Shown piece by piece: positions 7,846 through 16,439 of a DNA stretch of 42,698 nt. The translations under genes were made by a program, and so were the position numbers. The stretch comes from Paraburkholderia silviterrae. Lineage in GTDB: Bacteria; Pseudomonadota; Gammaproteobacteria; Burkholderiales; Burkholderiaceae. The stretch's first letter is position 1, and each line of letters begins with the position of its first letter. The notes under the pieces are model-generated. The model saw only the letters and a program-made list of their open reading frames with translations. It searched no databases and was not told the origin of the DNA. Location of the stretch: NCBI RefSeq assembly GCF_004353915.1, contig NZ_SMRP01000011.1, forward strand, positions 224,608 through 267,305. Reading direction: 5' to 3'.

Positions 7846-8820
7846 ATGACACGACAAACAACAACGATCCACGCCCTGCTCGCTGCCGCCGGCGCCGCGC
7901 TGTTGCTCAACGCCTGTGGTGGCGAATCCGAGGCCCGCACGATCACGCAAACGGACCTGGCCGTGCCGCAAGTGATCGCCCATCGCGGCGGCACGGGCGA
8001 CGCGCCCGAAAACACGCTGGTGGCCATCCGCGCGGCGCTCGCCCATCGCGCCGACGCCATCTGGCTCACCGTGCAATTGAGCAGCGACGCCGTGCCGGTC
8101 CTCTACCGCCCCGCCGATCTCTCCGCGCTCACCGACGCGCGCGGCACGGTGGCCTCGAAGACCGCCGCGGAGCTCGCGCGCGTCAACGCGGGCTGGCAGT
8201 TCAAGATGCAGGACGCCACCGGCCACGACGTCTATCCCTACCGCAGCGCGCCGGTCGGCATTCCCACGCTCGCCGAGGCGCTCGCCGCGATTCCGGCTGA
8301 CGTGCCCGTGATCCTCGACATGAAGGCCTTGCCCGCGCAGCCGCAGGCGGCCGCCGTGGCGCGCGTGCTGGACGAAGCCGGCGCGTGGGAGCGCGTGCTG
8401 CTCTATTCGACCGATGCGAGCTACCAGCAGGCCTTTGCCGCCTGGCCTCGGGCGCGCCAGTTCGAGTCGCGCGATGCAACGCGCGGGCGTCTGGCCGAGG
8501 TCGCGCTCGCGCATCGCTGCGAGGCGCCGCCGCCCGCGAATGCGTGGACCGGCTTCGAATGGCGTCGCCAGGTCGATCTCGTCGAGCAGTTCACGCTGGG
8601 CGAAGCGCGTTCGACCGTCGCCGATGCACAACTCTGGACAACGCCGGCAGTCCAGTGCTTCCGCACCAATCCGGGCGTGCACATCGTGGCGATCGCCGTG
8701 AACACCGAAGCCGACTACAAGGCGGCGGCCTGCGCGGGCGTGGACGCGGTGCTGGCCGACTCGCCACGGCAGATGGTGCCGCTGCGCGAGGCCTTGCGAC
8801 GCGGCTACACCTGCCCTTGA
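7846..8820 (+). CDS. Glycerophosphodiester phosphodiesterase-family lipoprotein with degenerate active site
   Basis: A 324-residue protein with a lipoprotein signal (LLLNAC, Cys24), so it is probably membrane-anchored in the periplasm. The GDPD fold is recognisable from VIAHRGGTGDAPENT (His46) to VDAVLADSPRQM. GDPDs hydrolyse glycerophosphodiesters using two His and a metal held by Glu/Asp. Aligned without gaps to the GlpQ segment DYLEQDL...VLHD, this protein reads DAIWLTV...LYRP. The Glu and Asp ligands become Trp73 and Thr75, and the second catalytic His-Asp becomes Arg88-Pro89. The later ELK motif reads DMK. Only the first His is kept, so normal catalysis is unlikely; a binding role or altered chemistry is inferred. 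The start is the ATG directly before the signal peptide. Confidence 0.85.
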   Translation: MTRQTTTIHALLAAAGAALLLNACGGESEARTITQTDLAVPQVIAHRGGTGDAPENTLVAIRAALAHRADAIWLTVQLSSDAVPVLYRPADLSALTDARGTVASKTAAELARVNAGWQFKMQDATGHDVYPYRSAPVGIPTLAEALAAIPADVPVILDMKALPAQPQAAAVARVLDEAGAWERVLLYSTDASYQQAFAAWPRARQFESRDATRGRLAEVALAHRCEAPPPANAWTGFEWRRQVDLVEQFTLGEARSTVADAQLWTTPAVQCFRTNPGVHIVAIAVNTEADYKAAACAGVDAVLADSPRQMVPLREALRRGYTCP

Positions 8821-8828
8821 GGACGCAA

Positions 8829-8867
8829 CGACCTACGTAGTTGTACGTAGGTCGCTTACGTAGTTGT
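8829..8867. promoter_or_regulatory. Perfect 11-bp dyad plus direct repeat upstream of cstA
   Basis: CGACCTACGTA (8829-8839) and its exact complement TACGTAGGTCG (8844-8854) flank the 4-nt centre GTTG. The motif TACGTAGTTGT occurs at 8835-8845 and again at 8857-8867, a 22-bp step or about two helical turns. It starts 8 bp after the GDPD-like stop and 114 bp before cstA. No U tract follows, so an operator is at least as likely as a terminator. Confidence 0.5.
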
Positions 8868-8967
8868 GCGCTTGTGGCAGGCGGTGCGAAGGCGAATACT
8901 ACACGGCCATGCAGTGGGCATTGATCACCCATCGACCTAAAACCATAAAACAGGAACAGGAGACGGC

Positions 8968-11055
8968 ATGAGTCGGACATCCAGCCTTATCGTCTGGACG
9001 CTAGTCGCGCTGCTTGGCGCGTTCGCGTTCGGCACCATCGCGCTCGCGCACGGCGAGCGAATCAGCGCACTATGGATCGTGATCTGCGCCGTGTGCGTCT
9101 ACCTGATCGCGTATCGCTTCTATAGCCGCTTCATTGCGAGCACGGTGCTGCAGCTGGACGGCTTGCGCATGACGCCCGCCGTGCGCCACAACGACGGGCT
9201 CGACTACGTGCCCACCAACAAGTACGTGCTGTTCGGCCATCATTTCGCGGCGATCGCAGGCGCGGGCCCGCTGGTGGGCCCGGTGCTGGCCGCGCAGATG
9301 GGCTACATGCCCGGCATGCTGTGGATACTCGCGGGCGTGGTGTTCGCGGGCGCGGTGCAGGACTTCGTGGTGCTGTTCCTCTCCACGCGCCGCGATGGCC
9401 GCTCGCTCGGCGACCTCGTGAAGATGGAGCTCGGACCGATCCCCGGCGTGATCGCGCTGTTCGGCACCTTCCTCATCATGATCATCATTCTCGCGGTGCT
9501 CGCGCTGATCGTGGTGAAGGCGCTCACGAACTCGCCGTGGGGCACGTTCACCGTGGCCGCGACGATTCCCATCGCGATCTTCATGGGCCTCTACGTGCGC
9601 TACATTCGCCCGGGCAAGATCGGCGAGATCTCGATCATCGGCTTCGTGCTGCTGATGGCGTCCATCGCGTTCGGCCAGCATGTGCACGATTCGCCCACGC
9701 TCGCCGCCATGTTCACGTTCACGGGCACGCAGCTCACGTGGATCCTGATCGGCTACGGCTTCGTGGCTTCCGTGCTGCCGGTATGGCTGCTGCTCGCGCC
9801 GCGCGACTACCTCTCGACGTTCCTGAAGATCGGCACGATCCTCGCGCTCGCGATCGGCATCCTGATCGTCGCGCCGGAGCTGAAGATGCCGGCCTTCACG
9901 AAGTTCATCGACGGCACGGGCCCGGTCTGGTCGGGCAACCTGTTCCCGTTCCTCTTCATCACGATCGCGTGCGGCTCGGTCTCGGGCTTCCATGCGCTGA
10001 TCTCGTCGGGCACGACGCCCAAGCTCCTCGATAACGAAGCCAACGCGCGTTTCATCGGCTATGGCGCGATGCTGATGGAGTCGTTCGTCGCGATCATGGC
10101 GCTCGTGGCCGCCTCGGTGATCGAGCCGGGCGTGTACTTCGCGATGAACGCGCCGCTCGCCGTGCTCGGCACGACGCCCGACGCCGTCGCGCATACGGTG
10201 GGCCAGTGGGGCTTCATGCTCACGCCGGAGATGCTCACGCACACCGCGCAAGCCGTGGGCGAGACCACCATCGTCGCGCGCGCGGGTGGCGCCCCCACGC
10301 TGGCCGTGGGCATGGCGCAGATCCTGCATCAGGTGATCGGCGGCGAAGCGATGATGGCGTTCTGGTATCACTTCGCAATCCTCTTCGAAGCGCTCTTCAT
10401 CCTGACCGCCGTGGACGCGGGCACGCGCGCGGGCCGCTTCATGCTGCAAGACCTGCTCGGCACGTTCCACCCGGCGCTCAAGCGCACGGAGTCGTTGCCC
10501 GCGAACCTGATCGCGACCGGCTTGTGCGTGGCCGCCTGGGGCTACTTCCTCTATCAGGGCGTGGTCGATCCGCTCGGTGGCATCAACACGCTGTGGCCGC
10601 TCTTCGGCATCTCGAACCAGATGCTCGCCGGCATCGCGCTGATGCTCGCGACCGTGGTGCTCTTCAAGATGAAGCGCGAGAAGTTCGCATGGGTCACCGC
10701 CGTGCCCACGCTGTGGCTGCTCATCTGCACGCTCACGGCGGGCTGGCAGAAGATTTTCGACAGCAATCCGAAGGTGAGCTTCGTCGCGCACGCACAGAAG
10801 CTTTCGGCGGCCATCGCGGACGGCAAGATCGTCGCGCCCGCGAAGTCGCTCGAGCAGATGCAGCGCATGGTCTTCAACGACTATGTGGACGCGGCGCTCT
10901 CGGGGCTCTTCATCTTCGTGGTGGTGAGCATCGTGGTGTATGGCCTGATTGCGATTGCGCGCGCACGCCGGATCGACCGTCCGACCGTGCAGGAAACGCC
11001 GTATGAAGCGATGCCGGCGGGCGGCGCGGCAGTCGCGGCGAATCGCGTGCATTGA
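8968..11055 (+). CDS. cstA: CstA-family carbon starvation/pyruvate permease
   Basis: A 695-residue polytopic inner-membrane protein that matches CstA along its length. Recognisable segments are ALWIVICAVCVYLIAYRFYS, DYVPTNKYVLFGHHFAAIAG, AGPLVGPVLAAQMGYMPG and the later DAGTRAGRFMLQDLLG. The C-terminal part has helices and a short periplasmic or cytoplasmic insert before the last helix. CstA and its paralogue BtsT import peptides and/or pyruvate in enterobacteria; pyruvate is the better-supported substrate. The ATG at 8968 has a good ribosome site (CAGGAACAGGAGA). The next gene is the small YbdD/YjiX-type partner 30 bp downstream, the usual arrangement. The dyad at 8829-8867 is a candidate control site, and the nearby Cache-type two-component pair is a possible regulator by position only. 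Confidence 0.95.
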   Translation: MSRTSSLIVWTLVALLGAFAFGTIALAHGERISALWIVICAVCVYLIAYRFYSRFIASTVLQLDGLRMTPAVRHNDGLDYVPTNKYVLFGHHFAAIAGAGPLVGPVLAAQMGYMPGMLWILAGVVFAGAVQDFVVLFLSTRRDGRSLGDLVKMELGPIPGVIALFGTFLIMIIILAVLALIVVKALTNSPWGTFTVAATIPIAIFMGLYVRYIRPGKIGEISIIGFVLLMASIAFGQHVHDSPTLAAMFTFTGTQLTWILIGYGFVASVLPVWLLLAPRDYLSTFLKIGTILALAIGILIVAPELKMPAFTKFIDGTGPVWSGNLFPFLFITIACGSVSGFHALISSGTTPKLLDNEANARFIGYGAMLMESFVAIMALVAASVIEPGVYFAMNAPLAVLGTTPDAVAHTVGQWGFMLTPEMLTHTAQAVGETTIVARAGGAPTLAVGMAQILHQVIGGEAMMAFWYHFAILFEALFILTAVDAGTRAGRFMLQDLLGTFHPALKRTESLPANLIATGLCVAAWGYFLYQGVVDPLGGINTLWPLFGISNQMLAGIALMLATVVLFKMKREKFAWVTAVPTLWLLICTLTAGWQKIFDSNPKVSFVAHAQKLSAAIADGKIVAPAKSLEQMQRMVFNDYVDAALSGLFIFVVVSIVVYGLIAIARARRIDRPTVQETPYEAMPAGGAAVAANRVH

Positions 11056-11085
11056 GCCAGCGCCACGGACTAGACGGAGCACATC

Positions 11086-11292
11086 ATGTTCTCGGAACTT
11101 CGCGACAACGTGCAGACGGCGGGCCGCTATCTGGGCCAGGCCATGCGTCTGATGGTGGGGCTGCCGGACTATGAGGGCTACGTCGCGCACATGCGCGCGA
11201 CGCATCCCGACCAGCCGCCGATGACCTACGAGGCGTTTTTCCGCGAGCGGCAAAACGCGCGCTATGGATCGGGCGCGGGGAAATGCTGCTGA
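11086..11292 (+). CDS. YbdD/YjiX-family small protein, CstA partner
   Basis: A 68-residue protein, MFSELRDNVQTAGRYLGQAM followed by RLMVGLPDYEGYVAHMRATH, the standard YbdD/YjiX (DUF466) sequence. It is a small cytoplasmic protein encoded directly after cstA or btsT in many proteobacteria and thought to be needed for transport, though its mechanism is unclear. It lies 30 bp after cstA and before a strong terminator, so the two form an operon. The C-terminus ends in CC, as in family members. Confidence 0.9.
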   Translation: MFSELRDNVQTAGRYLGQAMRLMVGLPDYEGYVAHMRATHPDQPPMTYEAFFRERQNARYGSGAGKCC

Positions 11293-11349
11293 GGGCCGAT
11301 TGAACGCAGACGTTCGCTAACCTGACCACCTGGCCATGTACGATACGAA

Positions 11350-11379
11350 GCGCGACGGCGAAGGCCGTCGCGCTTTTTT
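11350..11379 (+). terminator. Intrinsic terminator of the cstA operon
   Basis: A 10-bp perfect stem (11350-11359 with 11364-11373) closes on a GAAG loop and is followed at once by six T residues (11374-11379). It lies 58 bp after the ybdD-type stop. Confidence 0.88.
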
Positions 11380-11694
11380 ATCTTCGGGGCGAATCGCCAC
11401 CGAAGCGGCGCGTGCTTTTGCGAATCGGCGCGCTTTTGAAGAACGCCGTGGGCTGAGCTTGCCGCGTCGGCACGCATCGGCGCGAAGCGGCATGACAACG
11501 GCGCTACGCCAGCGCGAACGGCGCGCTCAATTCCCGCAGCACTTCGCCGTTAACCTGAACGAGATTCCACACCCATTCGACGCGTGACGCCGCGCCTGGC
11601 GTCATGCAGGGATTCGAATCGTCGGGAAAGCGGATTGCAAGTTTGCCGGGGTCGGCAACACCTCACCTTGAACGCCTGCGTAGCACGGCGTCCT
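11380..11694. other. 315-bp gap upstream of the propeller gene
   Basis: This lies between the cstA-operon terminator and the secreted propeller gene. Short in-frame openings occur but none has a ribosome site, coding-like composition or a recognisable product. The promoter of the propeller gene should be here; I see no convincing hexamers. Confidence 0.4.
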
Positions 11695-13737
11695 ATGAAG
11701 AACTCACTCATGGTCCTGCATCGACTGGGCGCCGCATGGCTTGCGCTCATCCTGGCCGCAACGGTCGCACCCGTTTGCGAAGCTCAATACACCACCGACT
11801 GGGTGGCCAACACTTACGGCACGAATGCGACCCGCGTGGGCAACGTCGCCCGCTCGATGTGGGTAGCACCCGAAGGCATGATCTACACCTCGTCGATGTG
11901 GGACGAGAACGAGGGCGGCGTTGCCCTCTACCAGAACGGCCAGAGCCAGGGCTCGATTGGCGGCCACGGCGATTTCCAGGGCGGCGCGATCACGGGCAAC
12001 GCCACTTCGTTGTTCGTCGCGATGCAGTACAACACCAGCTACGGCAGCGGCAACGTCGGCCGCTACAACCGCGCGAGCGGCACACGCGATCTGCTGATCG
12101 GCGTGAGCGCCGACACCACCGAAAAACTCGCCGATGTCATCACCGGTCTCGCGACCTCCGGCTCGCTGCTCTATGCAAGCGACTTCCCCGGCAACCGCGT
12201 GCGCGTGTACACCACGGCTGGCGTCTGGCAGAGCGACATCGGCGTGGCGGGTCCGGGCGCGCTCGCCGTGGACGCGGGGGGCAACCTCTGGGTCGCGCAA
12301 AAGGGCGCGGGCGCAGTGCTCGAATTCAGCGCGGGTGGTCAGCTTCTGAACACCATTCAGCTGGCGTCCACCGCGCGGCCGTCGTCGCTGTATTTCGATT
12401 CGCAGAACTCACAGTTGATGATCGGCGACTCCGGTCCCGACATGAACATCAAGATCTACAACGTGACTGGCACGCCTGCTCTTGCCGGCACGTTCGGCAT
12501 TCAGGGCGGCTATCTCGACACGACCGCCGGCATCAAGGGGCAAGTCGGCGCCAAACGCTTTACGCGCGTAGCCGGTATCGGCAAGGACGCCGCGGGGAAC
12601 CTGTACGTGCTGAACAATCCGTGGGGCGGCTCATGGGATCTCGGCCGCAACGGCGGCACCGACCTGCACGCTTACGATGGCAGCGGCAATCTGCGCTGGA
12701 TGCTCCAGTCGGTTAACTTCGAAGGCAACGCGGTGCCGGACCCGGCCACCGACGGTGCGCTGTTCTACAGCGGCATGAACATCTATTCGGGCACGGGCGG
12801 GGGCACCTTCGTGGCCAACACCATCGACCCGATCACGTATCCGAACGACCCGCGCATCAATCTCGCCGATCCGGCGCGCGGCGAGCATTTCGCGCAGTTC
12901 GCGAACGTGGGCGGACAGCGCATTCTCGTGGCCGCCGGCCAGAACCCCGATACGTTCTACTTCTTCCATTTCAACGCGGCGAGCGGCTATATCGCCATTC
13001 CCGACTACACACTGCCGGGGCCGGCGTTCAACACGACGGCGCCGGTCCGCAATGGCTTTTGCCTCGATAGCAAGGGCGATCTCTGGGTGGGGCTCGACAA
13101 GACCAACGTCATTTCCCACTATCCACTGACCGGTTTCGATGCGAGTGGCCAACCGCAATGGGGTGCCGCGATCACCACGCCGACACCGGGCACGCTCTCG
13201 CGTCTCACGCGCATCATCTACCTGCCCGAAAGCGACACGATGATCCTCGCGGGCATTACCGGCAGCACCGACTGGACCGCGGTGGGCTCGCGCGTCGAGG
13301 TCTATCACGGCTGGCTCGCCGGCAATACGAGTGCGCCCAATCCGGTGATCAACCTCACGAGCGCGAATCCCAAGTCGATTACGGCCGCCGGCAATGAGCT
13401 GTTCGTGGGCTACGTGCACACCGTGCCCAATATCGATGCCTTCAACCTCACTACGGGCGCGCTCGATACCACGCTCATCGACAGCAGCCCGAATACGGTC
13501 TACGTGGGCAACGACGTGGACTCGATGTATGGCCTGCGGGCCTGGCTGCGCTCGACCGGCGAGTATGTCGTGACGAAGGACAACTACAACGGCTCGAGCA
13601 TCGTGGTGCAGCGCTGGACGCCGCCCGCCGCGAGCACGTCCGCGGCCGGCGTGAGCGCGGCCATGGCTGTGGCGAAGGCGGCGAAGGCGGTGAAGGTGTT
13701 GAAGGCGATGCTGGTTTCGCCATTCAGCGCGAAGTAA
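11695..13737 (+). CDS. Secreted NHL/SMP-30-like beta-propeller protein, function unknown
   Basis: A 680-residue protein with a Sec signal peptide (GAAWLALILAATVAPVCEA, cleavage before Q). The mature part is made of repeated beta-propeller-type blades with Gly/Asp-rich turns such as GPGALAVDAGGNLWVAQKGA, VAGIGKDAAGNLYVLNNPWG and GFCLDSKGDLWVGLDKTN. These resemble the NHL, SMP-30 and Vgb families. No catalytic motif is evident. The last 30 residues switch to Ala/Lys/Val (AMAVAKAAKAVKVLKAM), perhaps a helix. The ATG at 11695 heads the signal peptide; an internal ATG at 11710 would also keep it. The 3' end overlaps the convergent TPR/OGT-like gene by 14 bp. An extracytoplasmic binding protein is the most I would infer. 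Confidence 0.8.
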   Translation: MKNSLMVLHRLGAAWLALILAATVAPVCEAQYTTDWVANTYGTNATRVGNVARSMWVAPEGMIYTSSMWDENEGGVALYQNGQSQGSIGGHGDFQGGAITGNATSLFVAMQYNTSYGSGNVGRYNRASGTRDLLIGVSADTTEKLADVITGLATSGSLLYASDFPGNRVRVYTTAGVWQSDIGVAGPGALAVDAGGNLWVAQKGAGAVLEFSAGGQLLNTIQLASTARPSSLYFDSQNSQLMIGDSGPDMNIKIYNVTGTPALAGTFGIQGGYLDTTAGIKGQVGAKRFTRVAGIGKDAAGNLYVLNNPWGGSWDLGRNGGTDLHAYDGSGNLRWMLQSVNFEGNAVPDPATDGALFYSGMNIYSGTGGGTFVANTIDPITYPNDPRINLADPARGEHFAQFANVGGQRILVAAGQNPDTFYFFHFNAASGYIAIPDYTLPGPAFNTTAPVRNGFCLDSKGDLWVGLDKTNVISHYPLTGFDASGQPQWGAAITTPTPGTLSRLTRIIYLPESDTMILAGITGSTDWTAVGSRVEVYHGWLAGNTSAPNPVINLTSANPKSITAAGNELFVGYVHTVPNIDAFNLTTGALDTTLIDSSPNTVYVGNDVDSMYGLRAWLRSTGEYVVTKDNYNGSSIVVQRWTPPAASTSAAGVSAAMAVAKAAKAVKVLKAMLVSPFSAK

Positions 13738-16309
13738 CTTCGTCGCAATGCGCGTGCCACATCTGCCGATACGCGCTTTCGATATTCGCGGCAAAGCTTG
13801 GCGCATCCATGAGCGGCGAAGCTTCCATGCGCGCGCGCAACCCCGCGCGCAGCGCGGCCAGCCGCGGCAGATCGCGCGCCAGTTCGACGGCGATGCGCAC
13901 GAACGCTTCGTCCGTGTGCGCGACGAGCTCGGGCACCCCGAGATTCGCCGCGATGCTCCAGCCGCCACGGCTTGCCGCCGAGCGGCCCGTGCGCGTGACG
14001 ACGGGCACGCCCATCCAGAACGCGTCGAGGCTCGTGGTGTGGCCGTTGTACGGAAACGAGTCGAGCGCGAGGTCGATGCGGTGGTAGGTCTCCAGATACA
14101 GGTGGCGCGTCTGATGGCCGACGAACGCCACGCGCTCCGGGTCGATGCCCTGCGCTTGCGCGCGCGCGCTGAGCGTCTCGCGCGGCAAGCCCGGTGGCGC
14201 GAGCAGCAGCAGGCGCGCATGCGGCACGGCGGCCAGCACGCCGCTCCACAGACGCAGCGCGTGGTCGGTGATCTTGGCCGGATTGTTCAGGCAGCCGAAG
14301 GTGAGCGGCGCGCCCGCCGCTGCCGGCAGGGCGTTGACCGCGAGGCCGGCGATCTGCGCCTCGTAGCACCAGAACGCATCCGGCAGGCGCAGCGAGCGCT
14401 CGCTATAGAGCGCGTCGCGGCCGGGCTCGTCGGCAGGGTCGAGCCATGGGTCGGTGAGCCGGTAGTCCATCGCCGTGCTACCGGTCGTGCCCGGGTACGC
14501 GAGCCACGCGAGCTGCACCGGCGCGGGCCGCCGCGCGAACAGCAGGCGTCGTCCGGAGGCCATGTGCATCGTGAGGTCGACGAGGATGTCGATGCGGTCG
14601 TCGCGGATCTGCTGGGCGAGCGCTGCGTCGTCGAGCGTGTGCACGTCGCGCCAGACATCGACGAGTGACTTGATGTGCTGCGTCATGGCGTCGGGTTTCG
14701 CGACGCTCGCATAGCAGACGATCTCGAACGCCGCGTGGTCGTGATGCGAGAGCAGCGGCACCGTGAAAAGCGCCTGGCAATGCGAACGAAAATCGGGCGA
14801 GACATAGCCGATGCGCAAGCGCCGCCCCGGCGCGAGCTCGTCGTCGCGCGGCGGCGGCGCATCGTGCGGCTGGGTGCGCGCCGCTTCGAGCAGCGGCGTC
14901 TCGAAGCGCGCCGCGAAACGCCGGCACTCGTCGAGCAACGCCTGCGGGTCGTCGGTCTGGAAGGCGAGCGCGAAGATCAAATCGTAATGCGCGATGACGA
15001 TGTCGCTGCTGCTGTCGTTGCTGGCGCTGGCGAGCGCAAGCGCCTCCCGATACGAGGCCACCGATTCGTCGAGCCGCCCCATGTCGAGCAGCACATTGCC
15101 GAGCACCGCGTGTCCGGCCGGGTCCGTGCGATCCAGCTCGATCGCGCGGCGCAGCGCCGCTTCGGCCTCGTGCAGCCGCTCGCCCTTCAGAACGAGGCCG
15201 AGGTGATGCCACGCGAGCCGGTGATCGGGCTGCAGCGCGACGGCGCGGCGCAGTGCGCCGGCGGCCTCGTCGGGCTGCGCGACGCCGATCAGCGTGCCGA
15301 GGTTGTAGTGCGCATCCGCGAGGCCGGGGTCGAGCGCGACGGCCTGGCGCGCCGCGGCTTCGGCTTCCTCGCGATGCGTTTTCGCGAGCGTGTGGGCGAG
15401 ATTGACCCAGGCCACGGCGAAGTCCGGCTGCAGCGCCACCGCGCGTCGCAAGGCCTGCGCCGCAACATCTGGGCGGCGCTCGCAGAGCAGGTTGCCGAGA
15501 TTGAAGTGCGCCGCGGCGAGCTCGGGGTTCAGCTCGATCGCGCGGCGCAGCGCGGCTTCGGCTTCGTCGGGGTGCGCTTCGGCAAGCAGGTGCCCGAGGC
15601 GGTTCCACGCGGGCGCGAAGCTCGGGTCGAGTTCGAGTGCGCGGCGCAGCGCGGCCTCGGCGGCGCCAGGCTGCGTGGACACGAGCAGCGTGCCGAGGTT
15701 GAAATGCGCTTGCATGAAATCGGGGCGTAGCTCGATCGCACGTTCGAATGCCGCTTGCGCCTCTTTGGGCCGCGTCGCGCGCAGCAGGTTGCCCAGATTG
15801 TTGTGCGCTTCCGCGAGCGCCGGATCGAGGCAGAGGGCCGCGCGCAGATGCGCGTCGGCCTGCGCGGCGTCATCGGGGCCGAAGGTGTTGGACAGATAGA
15901 AGTGTGCGTTGGCCAGCGTGGGATCGAGCGCGAGCGCGCGGCGCAACGCGGCGCGCGTGTCGTCGATGCGGCCTTGCATGCGCAAGGCGGTGGCGAAATC
16001 GACGAGGCGCTGCGCATCCTGGTGCGGGGCGAGCGCTTCGCGCAACAACGCTGCGGCCTCGGCCGCGCGGCCCTGCTGGTGGGCGATCAGGGTGCGCAGG
16101 TGCAGCGCTTCGGCGTGCTCGGGCGACTGCGCGAGCACGGCGCAGCAGTGCTCATCGGCAGCGGCCAGTTGCCCGGCGCGCCAGGCGGCGAGTGCGGCTT
16201 CGTACATGGTGGCGATCGGCGCGGCCAGGCCGGCGGCGCTCGCGCGCATCGCCGGGCCGGGCGCGGCATCCGGTGGATGGAAAACCCGACATTGTGGTGG
16301 CGCCGCCAT
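13724..16309 (-). CDS. TPR-repeat protein with O-GlcNAc-transferase-like (SPINDLY/GT41) C-terminal domain
   Basis: An 861-residue protein. From about residue 35 to 490 it is a chain of roughly a dozen tetratricopeptide units (AEAHNNLGNLLRATRPKEAQ, MQAHFNLGTLLVSTQPGAAE and similar). The C-terminal 310 residues match the GT41 O-linked GlcNAc transferase family: RLRIGYVSPDFRSHCQALF, HHDHAAFEIVCY, PAPVQLAWLAYPGTTGSTAM, DYRLTDPWLDP, FGCLNNPAKITD, LDSFPYNGHTTSLDAFWMG. Bacterial members are predicted to glycosylate proteins with a sugar nucleotide; the acceptor is unknown. The start is uncertain: 16309, 16249 and 16207 are all in-frame ATGs without a clear ribosome site. The gene is isolated on its strand, after the hpnH terminator, and its 3' end overlaps the convergent propeller gene. 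Confidence 0.87.
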   Translation of the reverse strand: MAAPPQCRVFHPPDAAPGPAMRASAAGLAAPIATMYEAALAAWRAGQLAAADEHCCAVLAQSPEHAEALHLRTLIAHQQGRAAEAAALLREALAPHQDAQRLVDFATALRMQGRIDDTRAALRRALALDPTLANAHFYLSNTFGPDDAAQADAHLRAALCLDPALAEAHNNLGNLLRATRPKEAQAAFERAIELRPDFMQAHFNLGTLLVSTQPGAAEAALRRALELDPSFAPAWNRLGHLLAEAHPDEAEAALRRAIELNPELAAAHFNLGNLLCERRPDVAAQALRRAVALQPDFAVAWVNLAHTLAKTHREEAEAAARQAVALDPGLADAHYNLGTLIGVAQPDEAAGALRRAVALQPDHRLAWHHLGLVLKGERLHEAEAALRRAIELDRTDPAGHAVLGNVLLDMGRLDESVASYREALALASASNDSSSDIVIAHYDLIFALAFQTDDPQALLDECRRFAARFETPLLEAARTQPHDAPPPRDDELAPGRRLRIGYVSPDFRSHCQALFTVPLLSHHDHAAFEIVCYASVAKPDAMTQHIKSLVDVWRDVHTLDDAALAQQIRDDRIDILVDLTMHMASGRRLLFARRPAPVQLAWLAYPGTTGSTAMDYRLTDPWLDPADEPGRDALYSERSLRLPDAFWCYEAQIAGLAVNALPAAAGAPLTFGCLNNPAKITDHALRLWSGVLAAVPHARLLLLAPPGLPRETLSARAQAQGIDPERVAFVGHQTRHLYLETYHRIDLALDSFPYNGHTTSLDAFWMGVPVVTRTGRSAASRGGWSIAANLGVPELVAHTDEAFVRIAVELARDLPRLAALRAGLRARMEASPLMDAPSFAANIESAYRQMWHAHCDEVTSR

Positions 16310-16350
16310 CCCGAAAACGCTCGCCGTCGCGCCGCCGCGATCTGCCGCAA

Positions 16351-16393
16351 CAAAAACAGAAAGGGCGCAACGGCGTGAACCGTTGCGCCCTTT
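16351..16393 (-). terminator. Terminator of the ispH-hpnH operon
   Basis: A 14-bp perfect stem (16360-16373 with 16380-16393) with a 6-nt loop. On the minus strand it is followed by CTGTTTTTG. It lies about 46 bp beyond the hpnH stop and immediately before the TPR/OGT-like gene, which therefore needs its own promoter. Confidence 0.85.
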
Positions 16394-16439
16394 CGAGCCG
16401 TGCAGAGGCCGTCGTCCTTGCGGAGGCGGCCTGGGCCGC

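Noticed and set aside
9070..11253. 727-codon minus-strand frame opposite cstA
   Set aside because: Same reason: it overlaps a well-conserved permease completely and has no recognisable domain.
8968..11292. BtsT instead of CstA
   Set aside because: The two are close relatives and cannot be separated by eye; the cstA name is used because it is the family name, with the pyruvate role noted.
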